Shown: positions 26,770 through 35,434 of the stretch, one piece after another
How the letters are laid out: the number at the start of each line of letters is the position of its first letter
Position numbering within the stretch: position 1 is the first letter of the stretch
Assembly (NCBI GenBank): GCA_009911175.1
Contig: QXWX01000036.1
Coordinates: forward strand, 3,084 to 67,083
Source of the DNA: Lachnospiraceae bacterium
GTDB lineage: Bacteria; Bacillota_A; Clostridia; Lachnospirales; Lachnospiraceae
DNA: 64,000 bases
Direction: 5' to 3'
Program-made: the position numbers and the translations under genes
The notes under the pieces: model-generated
Database searches by the model: none
Told to the model about the DNA's origin: nothing
The model's input: the letters and a program-made list of their open reading frames with translations, nothing else

Positions 26770-27608
26770 TGAATACAAAGGGTCCGAGAAATATAAAAAC
26801 AATTATTACACATGCATTTCTGCTGATCTTTGCGTTTATCCAGGTATATCCGATTTTCTGGCTGTTTGAATTTTCACTGAAAGACAATAGCGAGATCTTC
26901 GGCGGAAATATTGCCGGACTGCCTGAGCACTGGAGGTTTAGTAATTACGCGACAGCATTTTTCAACGCAAATATCATGCAGTATTTTTTAAACAGCGTAC
27001 TGGTCACAGGTGTTACCATTCTCGTGACGCTGGTGGCGGCGGCAACTGCGGCTTATGCAATTTCCCGTATGATCTGGCGGGGGAGAGAGACGATGCTCAA
27101 GGTGATCCTTCTGGGGATGATGGTGCCGATCCATGCAGCCCTGCTTCCGTTGTTTATCATTTTAAGCAAGACGCATCTGCTGAATTCCTACTGGTCGCTG
27201 ATCATACCTTATGTGGCATTCGGACTGCCCATGGCAATCTACCTGTTTACAAGCTTTATGGCATCCATACCCAAGGAAATGGAAGAGGCTGCGGCGATTG
27301 ACGGCTGCGGGATCTATCAGATGTTTTTCCGCATTATATTCCCGCTGATCCGGCCCGCGATCGCGACCGTGAGTATCTTTACCTTTATTTCTTCCTGGAA
27401 TGAGCTGATGTTTGCGGTCACATTTATCAATAAATCGGAATATAAAACACTAACGGTCGGCATTATGTCGATGGTCGGAGCATATACCACCAAGTGGGGC
27501 GAGATCGGCGCCGGTCTGATGATCGCCACGATTCCTACGGTGATCGTATATCTGCTGCTCAGCGAGCAGGTACAGAACAGTCTGGTTGCAGGAGCGGTAA
27601 AGGGGTGA
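26769..27608 (+). CDS. Sugar ABC transporter permease, MalG/UgpE type
   Basis: 279 residues with six membrane segments and the EAA motif MEEAAAIDGCGIYQMFFRII near 175-195. It is the second permease of the CUT1 importer and forms a heterodimer with the preceding one. Its start codon overlaps the previous stop by one base behind AAGGAGGAAG; a longer upstream frame is not needed. It ends four bases before the GH51 gene, showing that import and hydrolysis are in one operon. Confidence 0.95.
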   Translation: MNTKGPRNIKTIITHAFLLIFAFIQVYPIFWLFEFSLKDNSEIFGGNIAGLPEHWRFSNYATAFFNANIMQYFLNSVLVTGVTILVTLVAAATAAYAISRMIWRGRETMLKVILLGMMVPIHAALLPLFIILSKTHLLNSYWSLIIPYVAFGLPMAIYLFTSFMASIPKEMEEAAAIDGCGIYQMFFRIIFPLIRPAIATVSIFTFISSWNELMFAVTFINKSEYKTLTVGIMSMVGAYTTKWGEIGAGLMIATIPTVIVYLLLSEQVQNSLVAGAVKG

Positions 27609-27612
27609 TAAA

Positions 27613-29178
27613 ATGGAAAAGAGCGCAAAACTGGCGGTTTATGCCGACCATACGAGAAATACGATCAGTAAAAACATTTTCGGACATTTTATGGAGCATT
27701 CTGTAGATGTGATCTACGGAAGCGTGTTCGATCCGGAAAGCCCGCTGGCGGATGAGGACGGTTTTCGGCGGGATGTGCTGGAAGCATTGAGGGACGCGAA
27801 GGTTCCGATGCTGAGATATCCGGGAGGAAATTTTGTATCCAACTATCACTGGGAAGACGGGATCGGCCCCAGGGAGAAACGGCCAAAGTGTTTTGATTAC
27901 GCATGGCTTGCAGAAGACGATAACCGGATGGGCACGGTCGAATTTATCAAGCTCTGCAGAAAAACCGGAGCAGAGCCGTACCTCTGTGTCAATATGGGCA
28001 GCGGGACGGCCGAGGAGGCCATGCATTGGGTGGAATTTTGCAATGGTACGGGGAATACCCGCTATGCCGCCCTGCGGAAAAGCCTGGGGTATGAGGAGCC
28101 TTTTCATGTAAAATACTGGGGACTCGGAAATGAACTGTACGGAGACTGGCAGTTCGGCGCAATGAATGCCTCGGATTACGCAAAAAAGGCGCTGGATTTT
28201 GCCAAGGCCATGAAGTGGATGGATCCGGAGATCGAGCTTGTAGCCTGTGGCTATGACCTGGGAAGCGACTGGAATTATGAGGTCGCGCGGGTTCTGAAGC
28301 CGCTGATCGGCCATCTGGCGATTCACCATTATTCCATCGGCTACGGGATTTTTACAGATGAGGATTACAGGCAGTGCATGTATATCCCGGATTATATCAC
28401 GAAGCTCACCAATGCGGCCAGGGCCTCCGTGGTGGCAGGCACCAACGACGCGCTGTCTGAGATCAAGATTGCCTGGGATGAATGGAATACCCATGCATGG
28501 GATCTGGAAAAAAAGGATGACGACCGGAATTATACATTGAGGAACGCCGTCCTGACAGCCGGAATCCTTCATTCCTTTATCCGAAGCAGCGATATTGTGG
28601 AGATTGCAGGATATTCGCCCTTCGTGAATGTATGCGGAGCGATTTCTGTCAAAAAGGATCGGGTGCTCAAACGCCCCCAATACTATGTATTTGAACTGCT
28701 CTCAAAGGTGTTCGGCGAATGTACGGAATATGTGGAGACACGGCTGGAGTGTGACACCTGTTCCATGCCGGAGGTCATTGACTATTCAAACCGTCCGGCG
28801 GAGGCAAAATTTGCTCTCAACGCAAAAACCACTGTCCGTTATGTGGAGACCGGTTATCTGGACTGTGCGGCGTCGATGAACCGGGAGAGGTCCCGGCTGG
28901 CGTTATCTCTGATCAACAAAAGCGAGGACAGGGACTACACGGTGGATGTCTCCGTATTCGGGAGCAGCGCTGTATGGAAGGATGCGGTCGGTTATGAATT
29001 GTACCATCCGGATTTTGACGCGGCCAATACCGTCCAGGATCCGGAACAGGTGGTGATCCGGGAGGCGCATCCGGTTTCGGAGGAAGGGAAGATTTATCTG
29101 AAAAGGCATTCCCTGACGGTTGTGGTGATGAATTTGTTGCAGGGAGAGGAATCATGGACAGAAAAGAAGCAAGACTAA
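27613..29178 (+). CDS. Alpha-L-arabinofuranosidase, GH51
   Basis: A 521-residue intracellular GH51 arabinofuranosidase, usual length about 500. The acid/base Glu174 is in YWGLGNELYG and the nucleophile Glu290 in IAWDEWNTH, both inside the TIM barrel, with the beta-sandwich domain after about residue 380. It releases L-arabinose side groups from arabinoxylo- or arabino-oligosaccharides after import. There is no signal peptide. AAAGGGGTG stands before the ATG. Its last 25 bases overlap the next gene, so the xylosidase is translated along with it. Confidence 0.96.
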   Translation: MEKSAKLAVYADHTRNTISKNIFGHFMEHSVDVIYGSVFDPESPLADEDGFRRDVLEALRDAKVPMLRYPGGNFVSNYHWEDGIGPREKRPKCFDYAWLAEDDNRMGTVEFIKLCRKTGAEPYLCVNMGSGTAEEAMHWVEFCNGTGNTRYAALRKSLGYEEPFHVKYWGLGNELYGDWQFGAMNASDYAKKALDFAKAMKWMDPEIELVACGYDLGSDWNYEVARVLKPLIGHLAIHHYSIGYGIFTDEDYRQCMYIPDYITKLTNAARASVVAGTNDALSEIKIAWDEWNTHAWDLEKKDDDRNYTLRNAVLTAGILHSFIRSSDIVEIAGYSPFVNVCGAISVKKDRVLKRPQYYVFELLSKVFGECTEYVETRLECDTCSMPEVIDYSNRPAEAKFALNAKTTVRYVETGYLDCAASMNRERSRLALSLINKSEDRDYTVDVSVFGSSAVWKDAVGYELYHPDFDAANTVQDPEQVVIREAHPVSEEGKIYLKRHSLTVVVMNLLQGEESWTEKKQD

Positions 29179-31274
29179 AGGCACAGGAGTTGGTCGCGCG
29201 GATGACGATCGAAGAGAAAGCTTCCCAGTTAAAATTTGACGCGGAAGCCATCCCGCGGTTAGACATTCCTGCCTATAACTGGTGGAACGAGGCGCTGCAC
29301 GGAGTCGCAAGAGCAGGAACGGCGACGGTATTTCCCCAGGCGATTGCGCTGGGAGCCGCGTTCGACACGGAGCTTATGGAAGAGATCGGAAGCTGCATTG
29401 CGGCTGAGGGACGCGCGAAATATAACGAAAGCAAAAAACACGGCGACCGGGATATTTATAAGGGACTTACCTTCTGGGCTCCAAATGTCAATATTTTCCG
29501 GGATCCAAGATGGGGACGCGGGCATGAGACCTACGGAGAAGATCCATATCTTACATCAAGGCTGGCCGTTCCCTTTATCCGGGGGCTGCAGGGAAATGGG
29601 GAATATCTGAAGACGGCGGCCTGCGCCAAGCACTTTGCCGTACATTCAGGACCGGAGGCAAAGCGGCACTTTTTTAATGCCGAAGCTACGAAAAAGGATC
29701 TCGAAGAGACTTATCTTCCTGCCTTTGAAGCCTGCGTGAAAGAGGCAGAGGTGGAAGCGGTCATGGGCGCGTACAACCGGACAAACGGGGAGCCCTGCTG
29801 CGCGAGCAAAACCCTGATGCAGGATTACCTGCGGGGAAAATGGGGATTCGAGGGGCATTATGTATCGGACTGCTGGGCGGTTCGGGATTTTCACGAAAAT
29901 CATCAGGTGACGGCCCGCCCCGAGGAATCTGTAAAAATGGCTCTGGAAGCCGGGTGCGATTTGAACTGCGGCTGTACCTATCAGAAAATCCTGAATGCGT
30001 ACCAGGAGGGCATCATTGATGAAGCGGATATTACTGAATCCTGCGTAAGGCTTTTTACGACAAGATTTCTGCTTGGAATGTTTACGGAGACGGAATACGA
30101 CAAAATTTCTTATCTGGAAGTGGAGAGTCCGGAGCATCTTGCATTGGCGCACAGGGCCGCAAGAGAAAGCATGGTCTTATTAAAAAATGACGGGATCCTC
30201 CCGTTAGATCCAGCCAGGCTGAAAACCATCGGCGTGATCGGCCCCAACGCGGACAGCCGGAGCGCCCTGATCGGCAACTACCATGGAACATCCTCACAGT
30301 ATATCACGGTATTGGATGGGATCCGAAATATTGCAGGCGCGTCCTGCAGGATCCTTTACTCCGAAGGATGTCATCTCTGGAAAGAGAATGTGGAGCATCT
30401 GTCATCTCCGGAACAGATGGACCGGCTGTCGGAAGCCGCTGCGGTTGCGGAGCATTCGGACGTGGTGATCCTTGTGCTGGGACTGGATGAAACCCTGGAG
30501 GGAGAGGAAGGAGATACCGGCAATTCCGATGCTTCCGGCGACAAGCAGGATCTTTTGTTCCCACTGTCCCAGAGAAAGCTGACGGAAACCGTTCTGCAGT
30601 CGGGGAAGCCGATAGTTATCGTGAATATGACAGGAAGCGCTATGGATCTCCGGGCGGCGGACGCACAGGCAAATGCCATCCTGCAGGCATGGTATCCGGG
30701 GGCGCGGGGCGGACAGGACGCGGCGGAACTACTGTTTGGAATGGCATCGCCTTCCGGAAAGCTGCCGGTGACGTTTTACTGCGGTACGGAGGATCTCCCG
30801 GACTTTGAAGATTACTCCATGAAAAACCGGACCTACCGCTACTATGCCGGGGAAGCGCTGTACCCCTTTGGATATGGGCTGACATATGGGGAATGCCGGG
30901 TTGAGAGTGCGGACTGTGAAAAGACTGCATCGTCGGATGGGCGGCTTGAGGCAGTGAAGATCACCGCGCGGATTCGAAACGGCGGGAAAATGGAGACGGA
31001 GGATGTCCTGCAGGTCTATGTAAAAGATCTGGACTATCCGGGAGCAGTACTCCATCCAACACTGGCCGCGTTTGCAAGAGTACGGCTTAAGCCAGGGGAA
31101 GAAAAGCAGATCGGTCTGACGGTTGACAGGATGCGGTTTACAAGCGTGGACGAGGATGGAAACAGAGCAATCTATGGGAAACATTTTGAACTGTATGCAG
31201 GATTTTCACAGCCGGATCCCCGAAGCGAGGAGCTGACCGGGCAGAACTGTGAGAGGATGACAGTGGTTCTTTAA
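29154..31274 (+). CDS. Beta-xylosidase/beta-glucosidase, GH3
   Basis: 706 residues with the three GH3 domains: an N-terminal barrel with the nucleophile Asp239 in GHYVSDCWAV, an alpha/beta sandwich from about 340, and a C-terminal fibronectin-III-like domain from about 590. The segments WWNEALHGVARAG and NIFRDPRWGRGHETYGEDP place it in the xylosidase-rich clade. It should cut xylose from the non-reducing end of xylo-oligosaccharides in the cytoplasm, finishing the job begun by GH51. AGGGAGAGG precedes the ATG, inside the GH51 gene. A terminator within the direct repeat at 31315 ends the operon. Confidence 0.95.
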   Translation: MDRKEARLKAQELVARMTIEEKASQLKFDAEAIPRLDIPAYNWWNEALHGVARAGTATVFPQAIALGAAFDTELMEEIGSCIAAEGRAKYNESKKHGDRDIYKGLTFWAPNVNIFRDPRWGRGHETYGEDPYLTSRLAVPFIRGLQGNGEYLKTAACAKHFAVHSGPEAKRHFFNAEATKKDLEETYLPAFEACVKEAEVEAVMGAYNRTNGEPCCASKTLMQDYLRGKWGFEGHYVSDCWAVRDFHENHQVTARPEESVKMALEAGCDLNCGCTYQKILNAYQEGIIDEADITESCVRLFTTRFLLGMFTETEYDKISYLEVESPEHLALAHRAARESMVLLKNDGILPLDPARLKTIGVIGPNADSRSALIGNYHGTSSQYITVLDGIRNIAGASCRILYSEGCHLWKENVEHLSSPEQMDRLSEAAAVAEHSDVVILVLGLDETLEGEEGDTGNSDASGDKQDLLFPLSQRKLTETVLQSGKPIVIVNMTGSAMDLRAADAQANAILQAWYPGARGGQDAAELLFGMASPSGKLPVTFYCGTEDLPDFEDYSMKNRTYRYYAGEALYPFGYGLTYGECRVESADCEKTASSDGRLEAVKITARIRNGGKMETEDVLQVYVKDLDYPGAVLHPTLAAFARVRLKPGEEKQIGLTVDRMRFTSVDEDGNRAIYGKHFELYAGFSQPDPRSEELTGQNCERMTVVL

Positions 31275-31314
31275 GAGATTGCCCGTTCCCTTGATACAAT
31301 GCCCATCACAAAAA

Positions 31315-31400
31315 TTTCCTGGCCGGCTTATATAGTCTTTCTATAAGCCGGCTGTCTTTATGTCATTTTGCGATTATCCGGAAGCTGAAATACAGCTATA
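31315..31400. repeat. Direct repeat copy 1 (contains terminator hairpin)
   Basis: About 86 bases starting TTTCCTGGCCGGCTTATA and ending GCTATA are repeated at 44806-44892 in the same orientation with roughly 92% identity. The first half is a hairpin (GCCGGCTTATA and TATAAGCCGGC arms) that ends the GH3 operon. The second half resembles a promoter region. The two copies bracket 13.4 kb. Confidence 0.8.
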
Positions 31401-31604
31401 TTCATATTCTAAAATCCATTAGGAGCAATTGTTTGTAACTATTCACAGCTGCTTCACCCGCATGCGCAAAAGCAGTTCTGCTTTTAAATCCTTTTATATT
31501 AAATTTTTTAATGAATTTCTTTGGCCGCTGTAACATTTCGCGGACATTTGGGGTTTACAATGTTCTTATCAACAAGTAAAAAGTCTTGGAAGGAGCATTT
31601 GATT

Positions 31605-31856
31605 ATGAATGTATTACAAACAATCGACCTGAAAAAGTATTATGGCAGCGAGCCGAACGTCACCCGTGCCCTGGACGGCGATACGGCGGATGAGAGATTC
31701 ATAGATGAGATTGTGGAAATGCTGGCTTTGGAAGATAGGCTTATGAATGTGCCGAACAACCTTTCCGGCGGACAGATGCGTGTGGCGATCGCCCGCTGCC
31801 TCGTAGAGGAAGGCAAGCGCGAAAAGGAGGCGGAAGATCATGATATGGCCTTTTGA
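31605..31856 (+). pseudogene. Gutted ABC transporter ATPase
   Basis: The frame keeps the first about 24 residues of an exporter ATPase (MNVLQTIDLKKYYGSEPNVT), then jumps to the region before the signature (RFIDEIVEMLALEDR) and the signature itself (LSGGQMRVAIARCL). It ends at once in a charged tail that leads into the permease start. Walker A, Q-loop, Walker B and H-loop are all absent, so it cannot hydrolyse ATP. Two in-frame internal deletions are the simplest cause. The start ATG has a good GGAAGGAG. It still overlaps the permease gene by 17 bases, so transcription and translation coupling may be kept. Confidence 0.85.
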
Positions 31857-34212
31857 GAATGATACGGATGCCATTGTGAAAAAACTGGCGAAGAAAAGCC
31901 TTGCAAGTGAGAAGCGCCGGAACCTGATGGTAGTGGCTGCTGTCGCATTGGCGGCGTTTTTGATCTGCTTTGCGGCGGTGATACCTGTTTCTATCGCACA
32001 GATTCAGCGGAATCAGGTGGCTGACACTTATGAGGCGGTTTTCACCGGTGTTGACGCATCCGATACCGCGGCACTGAAAAAGCGGCCGGAGTTTGCGCGC
32101 GTGGGAGAATATTATCTGCTGGGAGAGGAGCATTCCAGGCAGGGGTACAACGTCTCCTATGTGTACTGCGACAGCGAAATGATGTATATCGCCCGCAGCC
32201 AGATGGAGCTGATAAAGGGAAGGCTCCCGGAGCTGGCAAATGAAGTCGCTGTCAGCGAATATTTTCTCTCCGCTTACGACACTGGTGCCGAAATCGGTGA
32301 GACAGTCCGATTGGATACCGAAAGCTTTCATGGAGATTATACCGTGACAGGAATCCTGGAGAGCGAAGGGGAACAGGAAGCGAATACCTGTGTCGCTGTC
32401 GTTTCCAAAACGGCATTGGCGCAGCACCCCGGATTTGATCCTTCCGGGTATCGCGCCTATGTACACTTTCAAAATGACAGGCAGTTGGGCGAGGAAACCA
32501 TGACCGCCCATTGCCGGGAGATTGCCGCACAGTATGGCCTCCCCCATGTGGCAATGAACAGCAATTATTTTGCCTATCATTCCAGGCCCATCGATTTTGT
32601 GCCCACCTTTGGCATTGCTGCCCTGGCGCTTTTTGGCGGATATGTGGTCATCCAGAGCATTTTCCGTATCTCAGTTCATGACAAAATACAAAGCTACGGA
32701 CAGCTTCGCACCATCGGCGCAACAGCAAAACAGATCCGGCGTATCGTGAAAAGGGAGAGCCGGCGGCTCTGCTGCATTGGAATCCTTCCTGGCGTTTTGC
32801 TGGGTGCTGGCGGCGGTCTGCTCCTGTTTCCAAAGGGGTTCCATGTCGGCTGGTATGGGCTGGCTGCGCTTCTGACTGCGGTGGCCTGCTGGTTTATGGT
32901 ATCTATTTCCGTTCTCAGGCCGGTCAAAATTGCTGCTAATATCTCACCGCTTCAGGCGGTGCGCCTTTCCGTCGGACAGGAAACAGTACATGGCAGGGAG
33001 AAACATCGAAAATTAAGCCCCTTATCCATGGGATTCGCAAATTTTCAGCGTGACCGAAAAAGGTCGGTGAGTATTGTGGCCTCCTTAAGTCTTGGGGGGA
33101 TCCTTCTTCTGGTGGTGTCCTCTATCGTTCTGACCAGGTCACCGGGGCAGATCGCAAGGCTGCTTTTCCCGGACGGAGATTATAAGATCTATCTGTCATC
33201 TGAACAGCCGGAGGAGGAGGTCATGGCCGCCGGCAATCCGCTGAATGAAGAACTGCGGAAGCAAATCCTTTCTGTAGACGGGGTGAGGTCAGTACTGGCT
33301 ACCCGCCGGTCCCTGCACGGCAAATTTAGAACTTCCGCGGATGACGGGGCTGGGATGTGCGATATGCTGACGGACGAGAACCGGCTGGATGTGGAAGCCG
33401 CACTGGTATCCGGCATCATGCCGGAGGACTCCCGAAGCGTCCTTCTGGGTACAAACTACCAGAAAGCTCTTGGAGATATAGAGGCGGGAGAGGACATCTG
33501 GCTGTCCCTGGGCCGGGAAACCGTGACAGTTACCATATCCGGCCTGTTTGACGCAGAGAAGATGGCAAACGGACATGGCGCGCTGACCATGGATTCGGCA
33601 GCTCTGTTCGCGCCGGAAGAACTGTTCCTTGATCTCCATCCCGAGATCGATAGCTTTGACTATTCCTGGAGCATAGTCAGCGCCCCGGAAAAATCAGAGT
33701 CTGTGGAAAGCGGACTGAAAGAGATCGTATCCGGACACAGCAATCTTGGGCTGGATACCTTGGCTGCTCATATCGAGTATGAGAAAATGCAGAGCAGCAT
33801 TATTTTCGGCAGTATGCAGGCCGTTTCCTGTCTCATCTTTCTGTTTGGCGTGGTCAACCTGATCAATACGACACTTTCCAACCAGATGTCAAGAAAGCGG
33901 GAGAGCAGTATCCTGCGTTCCATCGGCCTGACGGGGAAGCAGCTATGCCAGATGAATATTGCTGAGGGGATGTGCTATGCATTTTTCGCGGCGCTGGCGA
34001 CCGTAATTGTAGGAGTGCCGGTTTCCGTGGTAATATGTATGGAAGTGAGTAAAAAATCCTTTGCCGGAAAAATTGTTCCATATCGGTTTCCATTTCTGGA
34101 AATGGGGTTGTTTATCCTGGTGTTGTTTGGCATGGAACTGATTCTGTCTGTCTGGACGGTCCGCAGGCAGAAAAAGCAATCTCTGGCAGAGCAGATTTCT
34201 TTCAATATATGA
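31840..34212 (+). CDS. FtsX-like ABC permease (MacB/BceB-like)
   Basis: 790 residues with a first membrane segment near 29-52, a large outside domain, three segments around 250-370 (FGIAALALFGGYVVIQSIF), a second outside domain after about 410, and three more at the C-terminus. This is the two-FtsX-domain layout of Firmicute peptide or antibiotic exporters. The matching ATPase gene just upstream is internally deleted, so the permease is either idle or borrows another ATPase such as that at 41694. The start ATG lies in the ATPase frame after AAGGAGG. An AgrA/AgrC-like regulatory pair follows downstream. Confidence 0.9.
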   Translation: MIWPFENDTDAIVKKLAKKSLASEKRRNLMVVAAVALAAFLICFAAVIPVSIAQIQRNQVADTYEAVFTGVDASDTAALKKRPEFARVGEYYLLGEEHSRQGYNVSYVYCDSEMMYIARSQMELIKGRLPELANEVAVSEYFLSAYDTGAEIGETVRLDTESFHGDYTVTGILESEGEQEANTCVAVVSKTALAQHPGFDPSGYRAYVHFQNDRQLGEETMTAHCREIAAQYGLPHVAMNSNYFAYHSRPIDFVPTFGIAALALFGGYVVIQSIFRISVHDKIQSYGQLRTIGATAKQIRRIVKRESRRLCCIGILPGVLLGAGGGLLLFPKGFHVGWYGLAALLTAVACWFMVSISVLRPVKIAANISPLQAVRLSVGQETVHGREKHRKLSPLSMGFANFQRDRKRSVSIVASLSLGGILLLVVSSIVLTRSPGQIARLLFPDGDYKIYLSSEQPEEEVMAAGNPLNEELRKQILSVDGVRSVLATRRSLHGKFRTSADDGAGMCDMLTDENRLDVEAALVSGIMPEDSRSVLLGTNYQKALGDIEAGEDIWLSLGRETVTVTISGLFDAEKMANGHGALTMDSAALFAPEELFLDLHPEIDSFDYSWSIVSAPEKSESVESGLKEIVSGHSNLGLDTLAAHIEYEKMQSSIIFGSMQAVSCLIFLFGVVNLINTTLSNQMSRKRESSILRSIGLTGKQLCQMNIAEGMCYAFFAALATVIVGVPVSVVICMEVSKKSFAGKIVPYRFPFLEMGLFILVLFGMELILSVWTVRRQKKQSLAEQISFNI

Positions 34213-34253
34213 CATCATAATGCGTTTTACGGTTCACACAGTAACCATTTTAC

Positions 34254-34400
34254 GTTACATGTCACACCCTGACCAATCACTACGCTGATTGGTCAGGAGG
34301 ATGCACATAAAAGCTGGGATTCAGGCCGTCCATTGCCGTAGGCAATTTTAAATGACGGCCTGAGTTACAGGGCACGCCTGGTCAAGGTGTGACCTGTAAT
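34254..34400. mobile_element. 147-bp palindromic miniature element, GTTAC type B, copy 1
   Basis: Left end GTTACATGTCACACC and right end GGTGTGACCTGTAAT are near-perfect inverted copies. Internal arms CTGACCAATCA/TGATTGGTCAG and CAGGCCGTC/GACGGCCTG make it almost fully palindromic. It differs at only two positions from the copy at 34409. The 8 bases CATTTTAC just left of it (34246-34253) recur just right of copy 2. Confidence 0.85.
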
Positions 34401-34408
34401 CAATTATT

Positions 34409-34555
34409 GTTACATGTCACACCCTGACCAATCACTACGCTGATTGGTCAGGAGGATGCACATAAAAGCTGGGATTCAGGCCGTCCATTGCCGTAGGCAA
34501 TTTTAAATGACGGCCTGAGTTACAGGGCACACCTGGTCAAGGTGTGACCTGTAAC
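34409..34555. mobile_element. 147-bp palindromic miniature element, GTTAC type B, copy 2
   Basis: Near-identical tandem copy, separated from copy 1 by 8 bases (CAATTATT). The right end GGTGTGACCTGTAAC is followed by CATTTTAC (34556-34563), the same 8 bases as to the left of copy 1. The pair thus sits inside one 8-bp target duplication. No open frame; a transposase would have to act in trans. Confidence 0.85.
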
Positions 34556-34658
34556 CATTTTACAGCAACAGATAAACATTTCACAGCTATTCCATTGTTT
34601 TGGTGTTTCGGATAGGCTATAATAAAATGTCTGTCTTGATGATTTAGGAGGTGGCACA

Positions 34659-35363
34659 TTGATCCATATTGCAATCTGCGACGATGAAAAACAGATGTCC
34701 GATCACATAAAGACTTTTGTTTCCGACTTTTTTCGTAAAAAGAACAGAGAGATCCGTCTCCGGACGTTTTTAAGCGGCGAAGAGCTGCTGAACTACGATG
34801 GGCAGATCGACATCCTGTTTCTGGATATCCAGATGAATGGCATGGATGGTATGGAGACGGCAAGGAAACTGAGGGCGGATAAGTTCCGGGGATTTTTGAT
34901 CTTCATCACGGTACTGAAAGAGATGGTATTCCAGTCTTTTGAGGTGCAGGCTTACGATTATCTGGTCAAGCCGGTGGAAGAAAAGCAGTTTGAGAGAACC
35001 ATGGAGCGCCTGTTAGCCTCTATGCAGAGCGTCGGTGAAGACAGCCTGCTCGTGCAGAAGGGATATGAAGGGCGCATTATTCGAAAGGATGAGATTGTCT
35101 TTTGTGAGATCATAGACCGGAAAATATATCTGAACCTGGTATCAGACGAAGTTCTTGATTATTATGAGCGGATTGAAAATCTGGAAACGAAACTGGGCGG
35201 CCATTTTTTCCGATGCCACAGGAGCTATCTCATCAATCTGAAGCACTTAAAAGGTTATAAAAACGGGACTGCCTACATGGATAACGGCAAAGAGGTTCCC
35301 GTATCACGGCTGCGGAGTAAAGAGTTCTCCAGTGTTGTGCTGCGGTATATGAAGAACATCTGA
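34659..35363 (+). CDS. LytTR family response regulator (AgrA-like)
   Basis: 234 residues. The receiver domain has the acidic pair CDDE and the phosphorylation site Asp56 in DILFLDIQMNGMDG. A LytTR DNA-binding domain follows (about 130-230; GRIIRKDEIVFCEIIDRKIY and FFRCHRSYLINLKHLKGY). The start is TTG at 34659, chosen because AGGAGG lies 8 bases upstream and no ATG fits. It works with the GHKL kinase downstream and probably controls the neighbouring ABC permease or the genes that follow. The AgrB/AgrD signal-peptide genes are absent. Confidence 0.95.
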   Translation: MIHIAICDDEKQMSDHIKTFVSDFFRKKNREIRLRTFLSGEELLNYDGQIDILFLDIQMNGMDGMETARKLRADKFRGFLIFITVLKEMVFQSFEVQAYDYLVKPVEEKQFERTMERLLASMQSVGEDSLLVQKGYEGRIIRKDEIVFCEIIDRKIYLNLVSDEVLDYYERIENLETKLGGHFFRCHRSYLINLKHLKGYKNGTAYMDNGKEVPVSRLRSKEFSSVVLRYMKNI

Positions 35364-35434
35364 GATTCGAAAGGGTCCTGATTCGGATTGCCGGCCTGCC
35401 TGAAAGGGTGCCGGGCAGATAGGGAGATTTCCAT

